A stretch of 64,000 bases of DNA, taken from positions 1 through 64,000 of the forward strand of contig CAZJYI010000049.1 in assembly GCA_964550025.1 (NCBI GenBank). Direction: 5' to 3'. A program made the position numbers and the translations under genes. Under the pieces are notes generated by a model. That model was not told the origin of the DNA. It did no database searches and saw nothing but the letters and a program-made list of their open reading frames with translations. Position 1 is the stretch's first letter; each line of letters begins with the position of its first letter. Source of the stretch: CAZJYI01 sp964550025 (GTDB taxonomy: Bacteria > Verrucomicrobiota > Kiritimatiellia > UBA8416 > CAYOBW01). Positions 1 to 8,001 of the stretch are shown here, one piece after another.

Positions 1-44
1 CGCGTAGCTCGTAGCGTGTCTCTTGTATGGCTTACGGTTTACAT

Positions 45-128
45 CGAACATGGAACGCTGAACATTGAACGTCGAACGTCGAACGTTGAACATCGAACGT
101 TGAACGTCGAACGTTGAACGTAGAATAG
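45..128. repeat. Degenerate 7-nt tandem repeat (YGAACRT)
   Basis: About twelve consecutive 7-nt units of the form YGAACRT (CGAACGT, TGAACGT, TGAACAT) run without interruption and stop about 18 bp before the rsmB ribosome binding site. Only one arm is visible; an inverted partner could lie left of the window. The same 7-nt period with other unit sequences recurs in other intergenic spaces of this window. Confidence 0.9.
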
Positions 129-157
129 CGAGAATCTGAACTCCTGGAGGGGTGGTG

Positions 158-1468
158 ATGGGCGAGAAGGGTAGATCCGGTTTTGGGCGGCGTGTTCCCG
201 GCAGCGCGTCTTCCCGGGCCGTTGCGGCCGACATCGTTCGCGAGTGGCTCGACACGGGGCGGTTCCCGGACCGGATGATCGAGGACGTCGAGCAGGACCG
301 GGCGTTTGTCATGGAGATGGTTTACGGCGTGGTGCGGTGGTTGCGTTTGCTCGACTGGTTCATGGGGCAGTTGACGGACCGCGCGCCGGATCGCCTGGTT
401 CGGCCACCGCTTCTCATCGGGCTGTACCAGCTCCTGAAGATGGACGACGTGCCCGACCACGCGGCCGTGCATGAGACCGTGGAAGCGTACAAGGTGCTGG
501 CGGGGAAGAAGCCCAGGGCGACGACTTTCGTTAACGGCATATTGCGGCAGGCCGCCCGGGAGCGTTCGAGCCTGGTGAAGCGGGCTGACGGGTTGCCCTT
601 GCCGCTGCGGGAATCGCATCCCGATTTGCTGGTTTCGCGCTGGACATCGCATTTCGGCGCTGAAGCGGTCGAGGCCCTGTGCGGCTGGAACAACACACGG
701 CCGCGGGTCACGCTGCGCATCGTTGGCGGACAGGGGCAGGAAGCCGCGTTCGTCGAGCGAGTGCGTTCGGCCGGGATCCTGGTCGAGGAGGCGCCGGGTT
801 CCGGCGGCGAGTGCCTTACGCTTCCCACGGGGACACGGGTCGCCGATGTGCCGGGATACGAGCAAGGGCTGTTCTCCGTGCAGGACGCGTCAACGCTGTA
901 CGCCGTCCGGCTGCTGGACCCGCAGCCGGGAGAGCGTGTGCTCGACGCCTGCGCGGCACCGGGAGGCAAGACGGCCCAGATGGCCGAACGCATGCGGGGG
1001 ACAGGCACGCTCTGGGCCGTTGATCGCAGTGAGAAGCGGTTGGCGGTACTCCGCGAAAACCTGCGGCGGTTGCGGCACGGCTTCGTCGAGACGTGCCGTC
1101 TCGACGCGTCGAATGCGGACCTGTGCGGCGCGCTGGGGGGCGCTTTCGACCGCATCCTGCTGGATGTCCCCTGCACCAACACGGGTGTCATCAGGCGGCG
1201 GCCCGATGCGCGCTGGCGCTTTTCCGAGCTCGGCCTGACGAAGTCGGCGGCTCTGCAACGGGCTCTGCTGAACAATGCCGCGCGCGCGTTGCGGCCCGGT
1301 GGTGCCGTGGTTTACAGCACCTGCAGCCTGGAGCGAGAGGAGGGAGAGACCCTCGTATCCTCCTGGCTGTCGGAAAACGAGGGGTTTGACATGGTGCGCT
1401 CGGTTGCGCTATTCCCTCCCGAGTCCGGGACGGATGGCGCGTATGCCGCGCTGATCAGGAAGACGTGA
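158..1468 (+). CDS. rsmB: RsmB-like 16S rRNA (cytosine-C5) methyltransferase
   Basis: SAM-dependent RNA m5C methyltransferase; RsmB methylates C967 of 16S rRNA in E. coli. The 436-aa length matches the family (about 430). Residues 1-140 form the NusB-like N-terminal domain typical of RsmB. The SAM-binding motif DACAAPGGKT follows, then motif IV with DVPCTNTGV and motif VI YSTCSLEREEGE, whose two cysteines are the release and nucleophile residues of m5C enzymes. I chose the ATG at 158 over GTG codons at 152 and 155 because GGAGG at 146-150 is 7 nt upstream of it. The gene follows the 7-nt tandem repeat directly. pdxB lies 127 bp downstream on the same strand. The family assignment is secure; the exact target base is inferred. 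Confidence 0.93.
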   Translation: MGEKGRSGFGRRVPGSASSRAVAADIVREWLDTGRFPDRMIEDVEQDRAFVMEMVYGVVRWLRLLDWFMGQLTDRAPDRLVRPPLLIGLYQLLKMDDVPDHAAVHETVEAYKVLAGKKPRATTFVNGILRQAARERSSLVKRADGLPLPLRESHPDLLVSRWTSHFGAEAVEALCGWNNTRPRVTLRIVGGQGQEAAFVERVRSAGILVEEAPGSGGECLTLPTGTRVADVPGYEQGLFSVQDASTLYAVRLLDPQPGERVLDACAAPGGKTAQMAERMRGTGTLWAVDRSEKRLAVLRENLRRLRHGFVETCRLDASNADLCGALGGAFDRILLDVPCTNTGVIRRRPDARWRFSELGLTKSAALQRALLNNAARALRPGGAVVYSTCSLEREEGETLVSSWLSENEGFDMVRSVALFPPESGTDGAYAALIRKT

Positions 1469-1595
1469 GTTCCTTGGGATCGGAACGCTTGGCGCGTTCC
1501 GCTACAGGGTCGGCTGCACGGTAATCGGGGACAGTGACCGGTGACACAGGATCGCCCAGGACCGCCGAGTGCGGGGGCGAACAGAGTCGACGTTT

Positions 1596-2783
1596 ATGAA
1601 GATAGTCTGCTCATCGAACATGCCGTATGCGCGGGAGGCTTTCAGCACGCTTGGCGACGTGCTGGTCAAGGACGGCCGCGCGATCGCTCGGGAGGACGTG
1701 CGGGACGCGGCCATTCTCGCCACGCGTTCTACGACCCGCGTTGATGCAAACCTGCTCGAAGGGACCGCTGTTCGGTTTGTCGGAACCGCCACCATCGGCA
1801 CCGACCACATGGACATCGGGTACATCGAAGAGCGTGGCATTGCCTGGTGCTATTCGCCCGGATGCAACGCCAACAGCGTATCGGAGTACGTGACCGCAGC
1901 CCTGCTCTGCCTCGCGAACCGATGCGGTTTCGAGTTGGCGGGGAAGACGCTGGGGGTCGTCGGTGTCGGCAACGTCGGGTCGCGAGTGGTGGCCAAGGCT
2001 GAAGCGCTTGGTCTGCGTGTGTTGCAGAACGATCCGCCTCGCGAGCGCGCGGAGTATCCGGACGGCGGTTCGCCGTTCGTGGCGTTGGACGACCTGCTCG
2101 GCGCATCAGACATCGTCACAATGCACGTTCCGCTGTCAAGGGAGGGACCCGACCCGACGTATCACATGGGGGACGAGCGGTTCTTCGACCAGCTCCGGGG
2201 GGGCACCGTATTTCTCAATTGTGCGAGAGGCGCCGTTGTGGGCAGCGATGCTCTCCTTGCTGCTATGAACGGTGGTAAAGTACCACATGTTGTCATCGAC
2301 ACGTGGGAAGGGGAGCCCGGCTGCCGCGCCGACCTGCTGGGGTGCGTCGACCTGGGGACTCCCCACATTGCCGGTCACTCGTTCGAGGGCAAGGTGATGG
2401 GCACGGTCATGGTCTACCGTGAGGCGTGTCGTTTCCTGGGCGTGGAGCCGGTCTGGAGTCCGGACGCGCTTCTGCCGGAACCTCCGGTGCCCTGCATCTC
2501 GATGGACACCGCGGGCCGGTGCAATGAGGAAATCCTGTGGGATATTGTCCGTCGTGTCTACGACATCGAAGCCGACGATGCGCGACTGCGGGAAACGCTT
2601 GGGGAGACACCCGGCGATCGGGCAGTGCAGTTTGACGCGCTTCGCCGGAACTACCCGGTTCGCCGCGAGTTCCGGTTCACGCAGGCGGACGTGAGCGGCG
2701 CGAGTGCGGCCCTGGAACGTACTCTTGCCGGACTGGGGTTCGGGATGGCCGCGGCGTCACGACCAGAGGGGATGGCACGGTAG
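1596..2783 (+). CDS. pdxB: Erythronate-4-phosphate dehydrogenase
   Basis: NAD-dependent oxidation of 4-phospho-D-erythronate, second step of the DXP-independent (E. coli-type) pyridoxal phosphate pathway. The 395-aa product opens MKIVCSSNMPYAREAF, the characteristic PdxB N-terminus, which fixes the ATG at 1596; an upstream in-frame start would add an unrelated basic leader. A Rossmann motif VGVGNVGSRV is present. The D-2-hydroxyacid dehydrogenase catalytic set is visible as Arg in NCARGAVVG, Glu in DTWEGEP and His in GTPHIAGHS. The C-terminal 100 residues match the PdxB dimerisation domain region, with the RREF segment, which separates it from generic SerA or GhrA enzymes. No other PLP genes are nearby. 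The ribosome binding site is weak. Confidence 0.93.
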   Translation: MKIVCSSNMPYAREAFSTLGDVLVKDGRAIAREDVRDAAILATRSTTRVDANLLEGTAVRFVGTATIGTDHMDIGYIEERGIAWCYSPGCNANSVSEYVTAALLCLANRCGFELAGKTLGVVGVGNVGSRVVAKAEALGLRVLQNDPPRERAEYPDGGSPFVALDDLLGASDIVTMHVPLSREGPDPTYHMGDERFFDQLRGGTVFLNCARGAVVGSDALLAAMNGGKVPHVVIDTWEGEPGCRADLLGCVDLGTPHIAGHSFEGKVMGTVMVYREACRFLGVEPVWSPDALLPEPPVPCISMDTAGRCNEEILWDIVRRVYDIEADDARLRETLGETPGDRAVQFDALRRNYPVRREFRFTQADVSGASAALERTLAGLGFGMAAASRPEGMAR

Positions 2784-2841
2784 ATGCTTGTTTGTATTCC
2801 CTTTGCGGGGCTAAGACACGAATTGGCCGGAGGGAGATACG

Positions 2842-3333
2842 ATGAGCCCCTTGTACAGTGAGATTGCGGACGTCATTCAGTTCCTGTTCGGGCCGAAGGG
2901 ACAGGCGCTGTTCTACATGCAGCTCGGCACGGGTATCGTGGCGTACCTGTTCGTTTTTCACCTGCTTGGGTCGGCGTTTGATTTCCGCCGTACGGACCTT
3001 CCGCCGATGCTGATAGGCACGGTCGTGGGCAGCCTCGTACTGCTCGTGGCTACGGCACTGGCTGTTCTGTACGTGCCTGCCGGACTCGTGCCCGCCCGAT
3101 GGGTGGGACCCGTCGCTGCCGGAATTGCCCTGTTTGCGGTCGTCGTTCCCGCGTACTGTTTCTTCGTCAAGGCGAACTACCTGCGCGTTTTCGGAGCGGT
3201 GGTGCTGGCCGGCCTGGTTGCGATTCTCGCCGTCTTCTTCGTCAGGACGGCGATTACGGCCGTCACCGACGGCAAGAACAACGTCAATCCGGCGCGTCAG
3301 CGGAAGACAGAGCTCGAAAACATGGTCCGGTGA
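2842..3333 (+). CDS. Four-helix integral membrane protein, unknown
   Basis: 163-aa protein with no family I recognise. Four hydrophobic segments are clear at roughly residues 30-50, 53-76, 83-105 and 112-135, ending in a short charged tail. A strong ribosome binding site (GGAGGGA at 2829-2835) precedes the ATG. It follows pdxB by 58 bp on the same strand and may be co-transcribed, but nothing ties it to vitamin B6. Downstream is a run of 7-nt repeats. No catalytic motif was seen. Confidence 0.75.
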   Translation: MSPLYSEIADVIQFLFGPKGQALFYMQLGTGIVAYLFVFHLLGSAFDFRRTDLPPMLIGTVVGSLVLLVATALAVLYVPAGLVPARWVGPVAAGIALFAVVVPAYCFFVKANYLRVFGAVVLAGLVAILAVFFVRTAITAVTDGKNNVNPARQRKTELENMVR

Positions 3334-3344
3334 CCGGGGGGAGT

Positions 3345-3421
3345 TGTCAGCTATCAGTTATCAGTGATCAGTGATCAGTTGCCAGTGGCCAGTTACGAGT
3401 GATCGGTGATCAGCGATTCGT
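3345..3421. repeat. Degenerate 7-nt tandem repeat (GATCAGT type)
   Basis: Eleven adjoining 7-nt units from TGTCAGC through TATCAGT, GATCAGT, TGCCAGT, GGCCAGT and GATCGGT to GATTCGT. The run begins 12 nt after the stop codon of the four-helix membrane protein. GATCAGT units recur at 21844-21878 and 23846-23873, so this is one dispersed family. Confidence 0.9.
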
Positions 3422-3520
3422 GACCTGGACTACTGCTCAACGGTTACCGGGGCGTCCCCCCCGCCGACAACCGGCGCTGTGCTCGTGATCTCTCCCTCGA
3501 TCTTTCTCCGTTCCTGCGTG

Positions 3521-4513
3521 TTATTCGAATGCGCGGTCCGCACCGCTGTCAAAAAAGCGCTTCATGTACACCAGGTAGCCCAACATGGCGGCCGAAGCCA
3601 CGGCCATGTAGATCGCCATACCGGTTCCCTGGAAGAAGCCCATCTCGAGGAATGCCTCGAACTGCTCCGTGGGAATGCCCATCTTCTCATACATGATGGG
3701 GAGGTTCTCGCTCGTCATGGTCAGGGCGGCGGAGATCCCTCCCAGCGGAATCAGGGCGACCACTGCCCACCAGGCGGCCGTCTTCAGTTTGTAGAGCCCC
3801 CGGATCAGCACCACCAGGAGCGCCGTCATGCACAACCAGACGGCGGCGCCGGGGAGGCCGGACAGGAAGACTCCGAAGCAGGGCATGACGAAGTTGTAGC
3901 ATGGCATCCAGAGCATCGAGAACAGACCGAATGTCATCATGGCGACGACGGCGAGCACCGGCAGCGGACAGGCGTCCGTCCAGCATGGTTCCGGATTCCG
4001 CACGTCGCATGTGTCGCGCACATGGGGACTGCGGTAAAAGAGCACGAAGATGCCCGGGAGTACGACGTATATCAGAAAGAGAAACACGCCCGCCACGAGC
4101 AGCCCGGTGCTGAGCACCGCTGCGTCTACCCCGGACGCGGTCTCCCCCGTCTGTCGTGATACGGCCGGGATGAGGTAGGCCATGAACGCGACGGACAAGA
4201 TGCCGGTAATGAGCCAGATCCAGGAGAAGACCAGCATCAGGGCGCGAGCCCAGCGGCGTGCCCTGATGGAGCCGATGCCGATGCAGATGAACCATGCGGC
4301 AAGAGCCACATACATGAGCAGTCCGGGAACGGTGGTGCGCCAGGCTGCGCCGGCGCCGCCTTGCATCGCCGTGGCCAATGTGGCCAGGAGCATCAAGGGA
4401 ACGGCAAGCACGCAGAGCAATCCGATGCAGATTTCGATGATCCCAAAGACGATGAGCCCTGCTATCCGGTCCTTGTAGTCGAGTGTCCCCGATGATGCAA
4501 GCTGTTCCATCAT
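3521..4513 (-). CDS. Polytopic membrane protein, unknown
   Basis: 330-aa protein dominated by hydrophobic helices, about eight by eye: near residues 18-50, 62-84, 90-113, 133-157, 185-205, 212-245, 248-268 and 295-315. A cysteine-containing soluble loop (RDTCDVRNPEPCWTDAC) lies between helices 4 and 5. AGGAGGT about 8 nt upstream of the paired ATG codons supports the start. It runs opposite to the preceding gene, so the two converge on the 7-nt repeat at 3345-3421. I do not recognise the family; a DUF-type inner membrane protein or a small permease-like protein are possibilities only. Confidence 0.75.
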   Translation of the reverse strand: MMEQLASSGTLDYKDRIAGLIVFGIIEICIGLLCVLAVPLMLLATLATAMQGGAGAAWRTTVPGLLMYVALAAWFICIGIGSIRARRWARALMLVFSWIWLITGILSVAFMAYLIPAVSRQTGETASGVDAAVLSTGLLVAGVFLFLIYVVLPGIFVLFYRSPHVRDTCDVRNPEPCWTDACPLPVLAVVAMMTFGLFSMLWMPCYNFVMPCFGVFLSGLPGAAVWLCMTALLVVLIRGLYKLKTAAWWAVVALIPLGGISAALTMTSENLPIMYEKMGIPTEQFEAFLEMGFFQGTGMAIYMAVASAAMLGYLVYMKRFFDSGADRAFE

Positions 4514-4601
4514 GGCAAGTACCTCCTGGTGCGGCGTGGGCAGGGCCCGGGTCAGGCCCTTCTGGTGCGCAATCTAACCACTGAAGGGGGAAGGGCTGCA
4601 A

Positions 4602-5399
4602 TTACAATCGGCCTTCGCGATTGTAAAGCGGCCGAACGCGCCAGCAGAGGCCGAAGACGACGGCTTCGGCCAGAAATGCGCTGAACGCGGCGGGAACGGT
4701 GCGTCCGGCCAAAGCCCGGACCTGGGCCGGGCCGGGTGGGAACGAGACGCTGAGCAGCCCGTAGGCCAGCGAGAGAACTCCCGCGCCGCAGAAGAGCGCC
4801 GCGGCTATCGACAACTTTCCACGGGCGGGCAGGCACAGACGCCTCGGCACCGGGTGCGGTGGCGTCCGGCGAAACCACAGGATTCCGCAGATGAGGAGGA
4901 TCACGGCGCCGGCAACCGAGCTGACGTATTGCAGTACGTTGTGTACACGGATGTCCCCCCAAGGCGTCACGGCAACCGTGCGACCGAGAAGAGGCGCCAG
5001 GAAGGCCGGAGAACCCGCCAGGTGCGTGAAGGCGTCCCAGGCAACATGCGTGAAGGCGCCAAGGATCACCGATTCGACAATGGCGGCAAACCGTTTCCAG
5101 GGTCCGAAACGAAACGCAGTGCAGTTCGCCACGGCTCTCGACTGTATGCAGAAGGGGAGAAGCGCCAGCAGCGGCTCCTTCAGCAGCCTGTGGAATAGCC
5201 ACAGCACGGCCAGTGCGGCGGGAAGCGTGAAGAGAAAGAGACCGGGCAGTGTGTGACTGCCGCGCCCCGAGTGCATGCTCAGGCAGATGAAGTACTCGAA
5301 GTCGGGCGCCATGCAACCGACGACCAAAGCTGACGGAATGAGGCCGCGGCGACGCATGAACGGCATGACCGCGGCCGGATGAGACAAAGTGAACGGCAT
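4602..5399 (-). CDS. DUF4184-type membrane protein
   Basis: 265-aa membrane protein beginning MPFTLSHPAAVMPFM, the N-terminal signature I associate with the DUF4184 family, whose function is unknown. An early segment GCMAPDFEYF and a mid-protein HVAWDAFTH carry conserved acidic and histidine residues that could bind metal, as in YdjM-like membrane-bound hydrolases; this is inference. Six or so hydrophobic segments follow. The ATG at 5399 is chosen because the MPFTLSH start is family-typical and AGGAC/AGGAG lie just upstream; the reading frame is open further 5' but that sequence looks non-coding. The gene is 88 bp downstream of, and co-directional with, the preceding membrane gene. Confidence 0.8.
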   Translation of the reverse strand: MPFTLSHPAAVMPFMRRRGLIPSALVVGCMAPDFEYFICLSMHSGRGSHTLPGLFLFTLPAALAVLWLFHRLLKEPLLALLPFCIQSRAVANCTAFRFGPWKRFAAIVESVILGAFTHVAWDAFTHLAGSPAFLAPLLGRTVAVTPWGDIRVHNVLQYVSSVAGAVILLICGILWFRRTPPHPVPRRLCLPARGKLSIAAALFCGAGVLSLAYGLLSVSFPPGPAQVRALAGRTVPAAFSAFLAEAVVFGLCWRVRPLYNREGRL

Positions 5400-5863
5400 G
5401 GCTCCTGTCCTCGTACTGTAATCAGAACACCCGAATGCTACACCAGGCGCAAAGGGCTTTGCAAGGCAAAGTGCACGGCGTGGGGGCATTCCTGGATTGG
5501 CGGAAGGACACAGGGTCGTGCGGTCGCTTTCGGAGAGGGGAGTCCCGCGGATGGGGAGTTGGCGAGGGGGGAGAGAATGGAACGACCGGAGGGAGGGAAT
5601 CGTGATCCGCAACCGTCGCCGTAATCGTTGACCGGAGAGAGGAAGAGTCGGTCGACGATAACGGGCGACGACTACGGTTGACGAGTGAGCTAGCTCGGGC
5701 CAGGTTCTGCTCTTTCCGTGAGACGCGGTCCAGGAAGGCCAACAGTGCGTCGCCAACAGCGGCGTGCGATAGCCTCGCAGGCTCGGCATCGTGACGCCGG
5801 GACGATCGGCGGGAGGGGGCGGGGGATCTTCGCGCGCGGCGGCACAATCCCTGGCGGGTCCGG
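5400..5863. other. 464-bp gene-free interval with one hexamer inverted repeat
   Basis: Between the DUF4184-type gene start and the parvulin stop codon. Short open frames here have no ribosome binding site and composition unlike the neighbouring genes. The only recognisable structure is the inverted element at 5608-5684. Confidence 0.6.
5608..5684. repeat. Inverted element with 6-nt periodic arms (GTCGCCGTAATCG type)
   Basis: The left arm AACCGTCGCCGTAATCG and the right arm CGGGCGACGACTACGGTT are imperfect reverse complements around a purine-rich spacer (GGAGAGAGGAAGAG). The arms have a 6-nt period (GACGAT/TACGGC-like). The same unit sequence appears in the element at 53439-53522, so the family is dispersed. 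Confidence 0.8.
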
Positions 5864-6652
5864 TCAGGTGTCCTCGATGACGGCCTTCTCTTTCAGCTCG
5901 TCAACGTAGGCTTCGAGGGCCTTGGTTCGCCGTTCCTGCACGAGCTGCGCGGCGATATGGTCTTTGACCTGATCGAAGGGCACGGAGCCGCCCGGCTGTC
6001 TATCGTACACTTTGGCGATGTGGAACCCGAACGGCGTCTCGAACACGTCGCTTACGGCATCCGTTTTGAGGGCGAAGACAACGTCCTCGAACTCCTGCAC
6101 CATCTGGCCCCGTCCGAAATAGCCCAGGTCGCCGCCGCTATCTGGGCAGTCCGAGTGCTTGTGCGCCAGTTCCTCAAAGGACACGCCCTTGTCGAGCTGG
6201 CTCTTCACGTTGAGGATTTGGGCATAGGCCTGCATTCTATCTTCGCCCTGATTGGTGTGCTTGACGATATGGCTGGCACGCACCTGCTCCGGCGTTCGGA
6301 AATCCTGCTTGTTCGTCTTGTAGTACTGGCGGAGTTCTTTCTCCGTGGGTGTCGCGGCCCGGTCGCCGATGCTCTTGACGAACTGGTCCACCTTGCGTTG
6401 CAGAACGTACTCGGGGGCGGCGTCGGCATCTTCCTCCTGCTCCGGGTCTGGCGGGGGATCAGGGAGCAGGCTTGCCTGCTGGCGGATCAGCGTACGCTCC
6501 ACCAGGTTCTCCTTGGACCACGCGATGAGCTGTTCGTCGCTCCCGTCAGGATTCTGGTCACGCACAAAGCGGTCGTAATCCGGTTTCAGACGTGCGACCT
6601 CGTTATCGATGTCGGCTTGCGGGATCTCTTCCCCATTGACTTTCAGGCTCAT
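5864..6652 (-). CDS. Parvulin-type peptidyl-prolyl isomerase (PpiC/SurA-like)
   Basis: 262-aa protein. The N-terminal ~120 residues are helical and SurA_N-like with a proline- and acid-rich stretch (PDPPPDPEQEEDADAAPEY). Residues about 140-235 are a complete parvulin rotamase domain, with RASHIV, a KSQLDKGVSFEELAHKHSD segment, GGDLGYFGRGQM and ETPFGFHIAKV. The start is set at MSLKVNGEEIP; 64 further in-frame codons upstream look non-coding. From this start there is no signal peptide, whereas most PpiC/SurA chaperones act in the periplasm. The product would therefore be cytosolic unless the start is wrong. Neighbouring genes give no operon clue. Confidence 0.88.
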   Translation of the reverse strand: MSLKVNGEEIPQADIDNEVARLKPDYDRFVRDQNPDGSDEQLIAWSKENLVERTLIRQQASLLPDPPPDPEQEEDADAAPEYVLQRKVDQFVKSIGDRAATPTEKELRQYYKTNKQDFRTPEQVRASHIVKHTNQGEDRMQAYAQILNVKSQLDKGVSFEELAHKHSDCPDSGGDLGYFGRGQMVQEFEDVVFALKTDAVSDVFETPFGFHIAKVYDRQPGGSVPFDQVKDHIAAQLVQERRTKALEAYVDELKEKAVIEDT

Positions 6653-7132
6653 TCTGGCTACTCGCAGCGGTGTTGGTTGTATGGGTCTAACAAGCGTCCG
6701 ACAGTACTCGACCGGCTTGACGGCGTCAAAGGCATTTCGCGCGTGCCTTGGGCGTGGGTGGGGACCGTGGGTGGGGGCAGACCCCGACCCTTGGCGCAAT
6801 GCGATGGTTCGTAATGCGCCAATGACGACTTCGTCTCCCAAGTCACGCCCCCTGTCAACAACCTGTTAATAACGGGGGACGCCTGTTGACAACTGTCTCA
6901 ATCGTGAAAAGGGGCCGCAGGGGCGCCGTTCGGGGCCGTGTTTCCGCAAGTTCTCACTCCTCGGGGCGGAGAGTGGCATCGTTCAGCCTGTAAATGCTTT
7001 GTTACTAGTGAGTTATGTATCGTTTGGCGTTACCCCCGGCCTGGGCGGCCGTTCTGGGCTTCGTTTCGGCGGGCATACTACGTCGTGACGTTTTGGCCGT
7101 ATTGTTCCGCGAATGCCCCTGAATCGGGCTTG
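6653..7132. other. 480-bp gene-free interval
   Basis: Lies between the parvulin start and the metallophosphoesterase stop, both on the minus strand. It contains a locally AT-richer patch with CTGTTAATAAC and two near-copies of CTGTTGACAA/CTGTCAACAA around 6855-6895. I see no gene, clear promoter or terminator. The parvulin promoter is expected here. Confidence 0.5.
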
Positions 7133-7984
7133 TTATAACTTCCCATTTTCCAGAGGGTTGTGAACATGTTCCCCGAAAAGGCCGGTGTCGATGACGTAGT
7201 AGGCCGGCTTTCCGTAGTCGCTTCCAATTGTTACGGCGGGGATTGTGCGGCCGCCGGGGGTTGAGTGCTTGGCGACGACGCCGAGGTGGGTGTGCCCGGA
7301 TATGACCATGCGGACCTTTTCGAAAGACTCGATCTTCCGCCCCAGCGTCCAGTTCCCGTAATAGGCGTCTCCGCCGGCATTCCACTTTTTCACCGTCACT
7401 TTCTGTTCCGGGAAGACCGGTACATGCGTGACCACGAGTACGTGTGCAACCTCCGGCCGTGAACACGCCGTGGCGAGACGTTTCAGGAAAGGGGTACCGA
7501 CCGCATCGGCGAACTCGATATCCGTCCAGGGCCAGTCGATGAAGTTCCCGTCATTGTTGTACGCGCCTTTTGTCCGGAAGAAGGCCTTGTTGCTCTTTCC
7601 CTCGTAGCCCGGCGCGCGCGACGAGTAGTCATACCAGGCGATCGTTCCGACGACGGCGACGTTGCCGCGGATGACGATTTCGTCTTCGAGCCAGATGCAG
7701 CCGTAGCGCGCACAGGTTTCGGCGAGAAGATGCTCCCAGAGCTCGCGCGAGGAATGCGGTCCGGTTCGGTGCCACACGTCATGGTTTCCGGCGAGTACGG
7801 CGACGTCGGCCTCGATGTCGCTGAAAAGGGAGAGGGCTTTCTCGAAACGGTGGAGGGGTTCTCCAAGGTCACCGGCGAGGATCACCATCGCGGCGTCTTC
7901 CTGCCGGATGTGGCCGGCAAGTTCGAGCGCAGCTTCATTCGGCGTTACACCAACATGCAGGTCCGCAACTACCGCGACTCTCAT
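7133..7984 (-). CDS. Calcineurin-like metallophosphoesterase
   Basis: 283-aa cytosolic phosphoesterase with the full metallophosphatase signature: DLHVG at residues 8-12 (D-x-H), GDLGE (GDxxE-like), GNHDVW, THVP and GHTHLG. These are the ligands of a dinuclear metal centre. The substrate cannot be read from sequence; relatives act on phosphodiesters, nucleotides or phosphoproteins. It is the last gene of a leftward operon and starts 17 bp after the receiver-kinase stop, so a signalling or dephosphorylation role is tempting but unproven. A second, divergent member of the family lies at 59979-60884 and shares the WYDYS segment. Confidence 0.9.
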   Translation of the reverse strand: MRVAVVADLHVGVTPNEAALELAGHIRQEDAAMVILAGDLGEPLHRFEKALSLFSDIEADVAVLAGNHDVWHRTGPHSSRELWEHLLAETCARYGCIWLEDEIVIRGNVAVVGTIAWYDYSSRAPGYEGKSNKAFFRTKGAYNNDGNFIDWPWTDIEFADAVGTPFLKRLATACSRPEVAHVLVVTHVPVFPEQKVTVKKWNAGGDAYYGNWTLGRKIESFEKVRMVISGHTHLGVVAKHSTPGGRTIPAVTIGSDYGKPAYYVIDTGLFGEHVHNPLENGKL

Positions 7985-8001
7985 ACTGCTGGCAAGCGGC
8001 C

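Noticed and set aside
5379..5909. Small open frames in the 5.4-5.9 kb gap
   Set aside because: No ribosome binding site, low-complexity Arg-rich products and overlap with the hexamer inverted repeat.
6850..6900. CTGTTAATAAC and CTGTTGACAA patch as a replication origin
   Set aside because: No DnaA-box array (TTATCCACA), no dnaA, dnaN or gidA-type neighbours, and only a very short AT-rich stretch.
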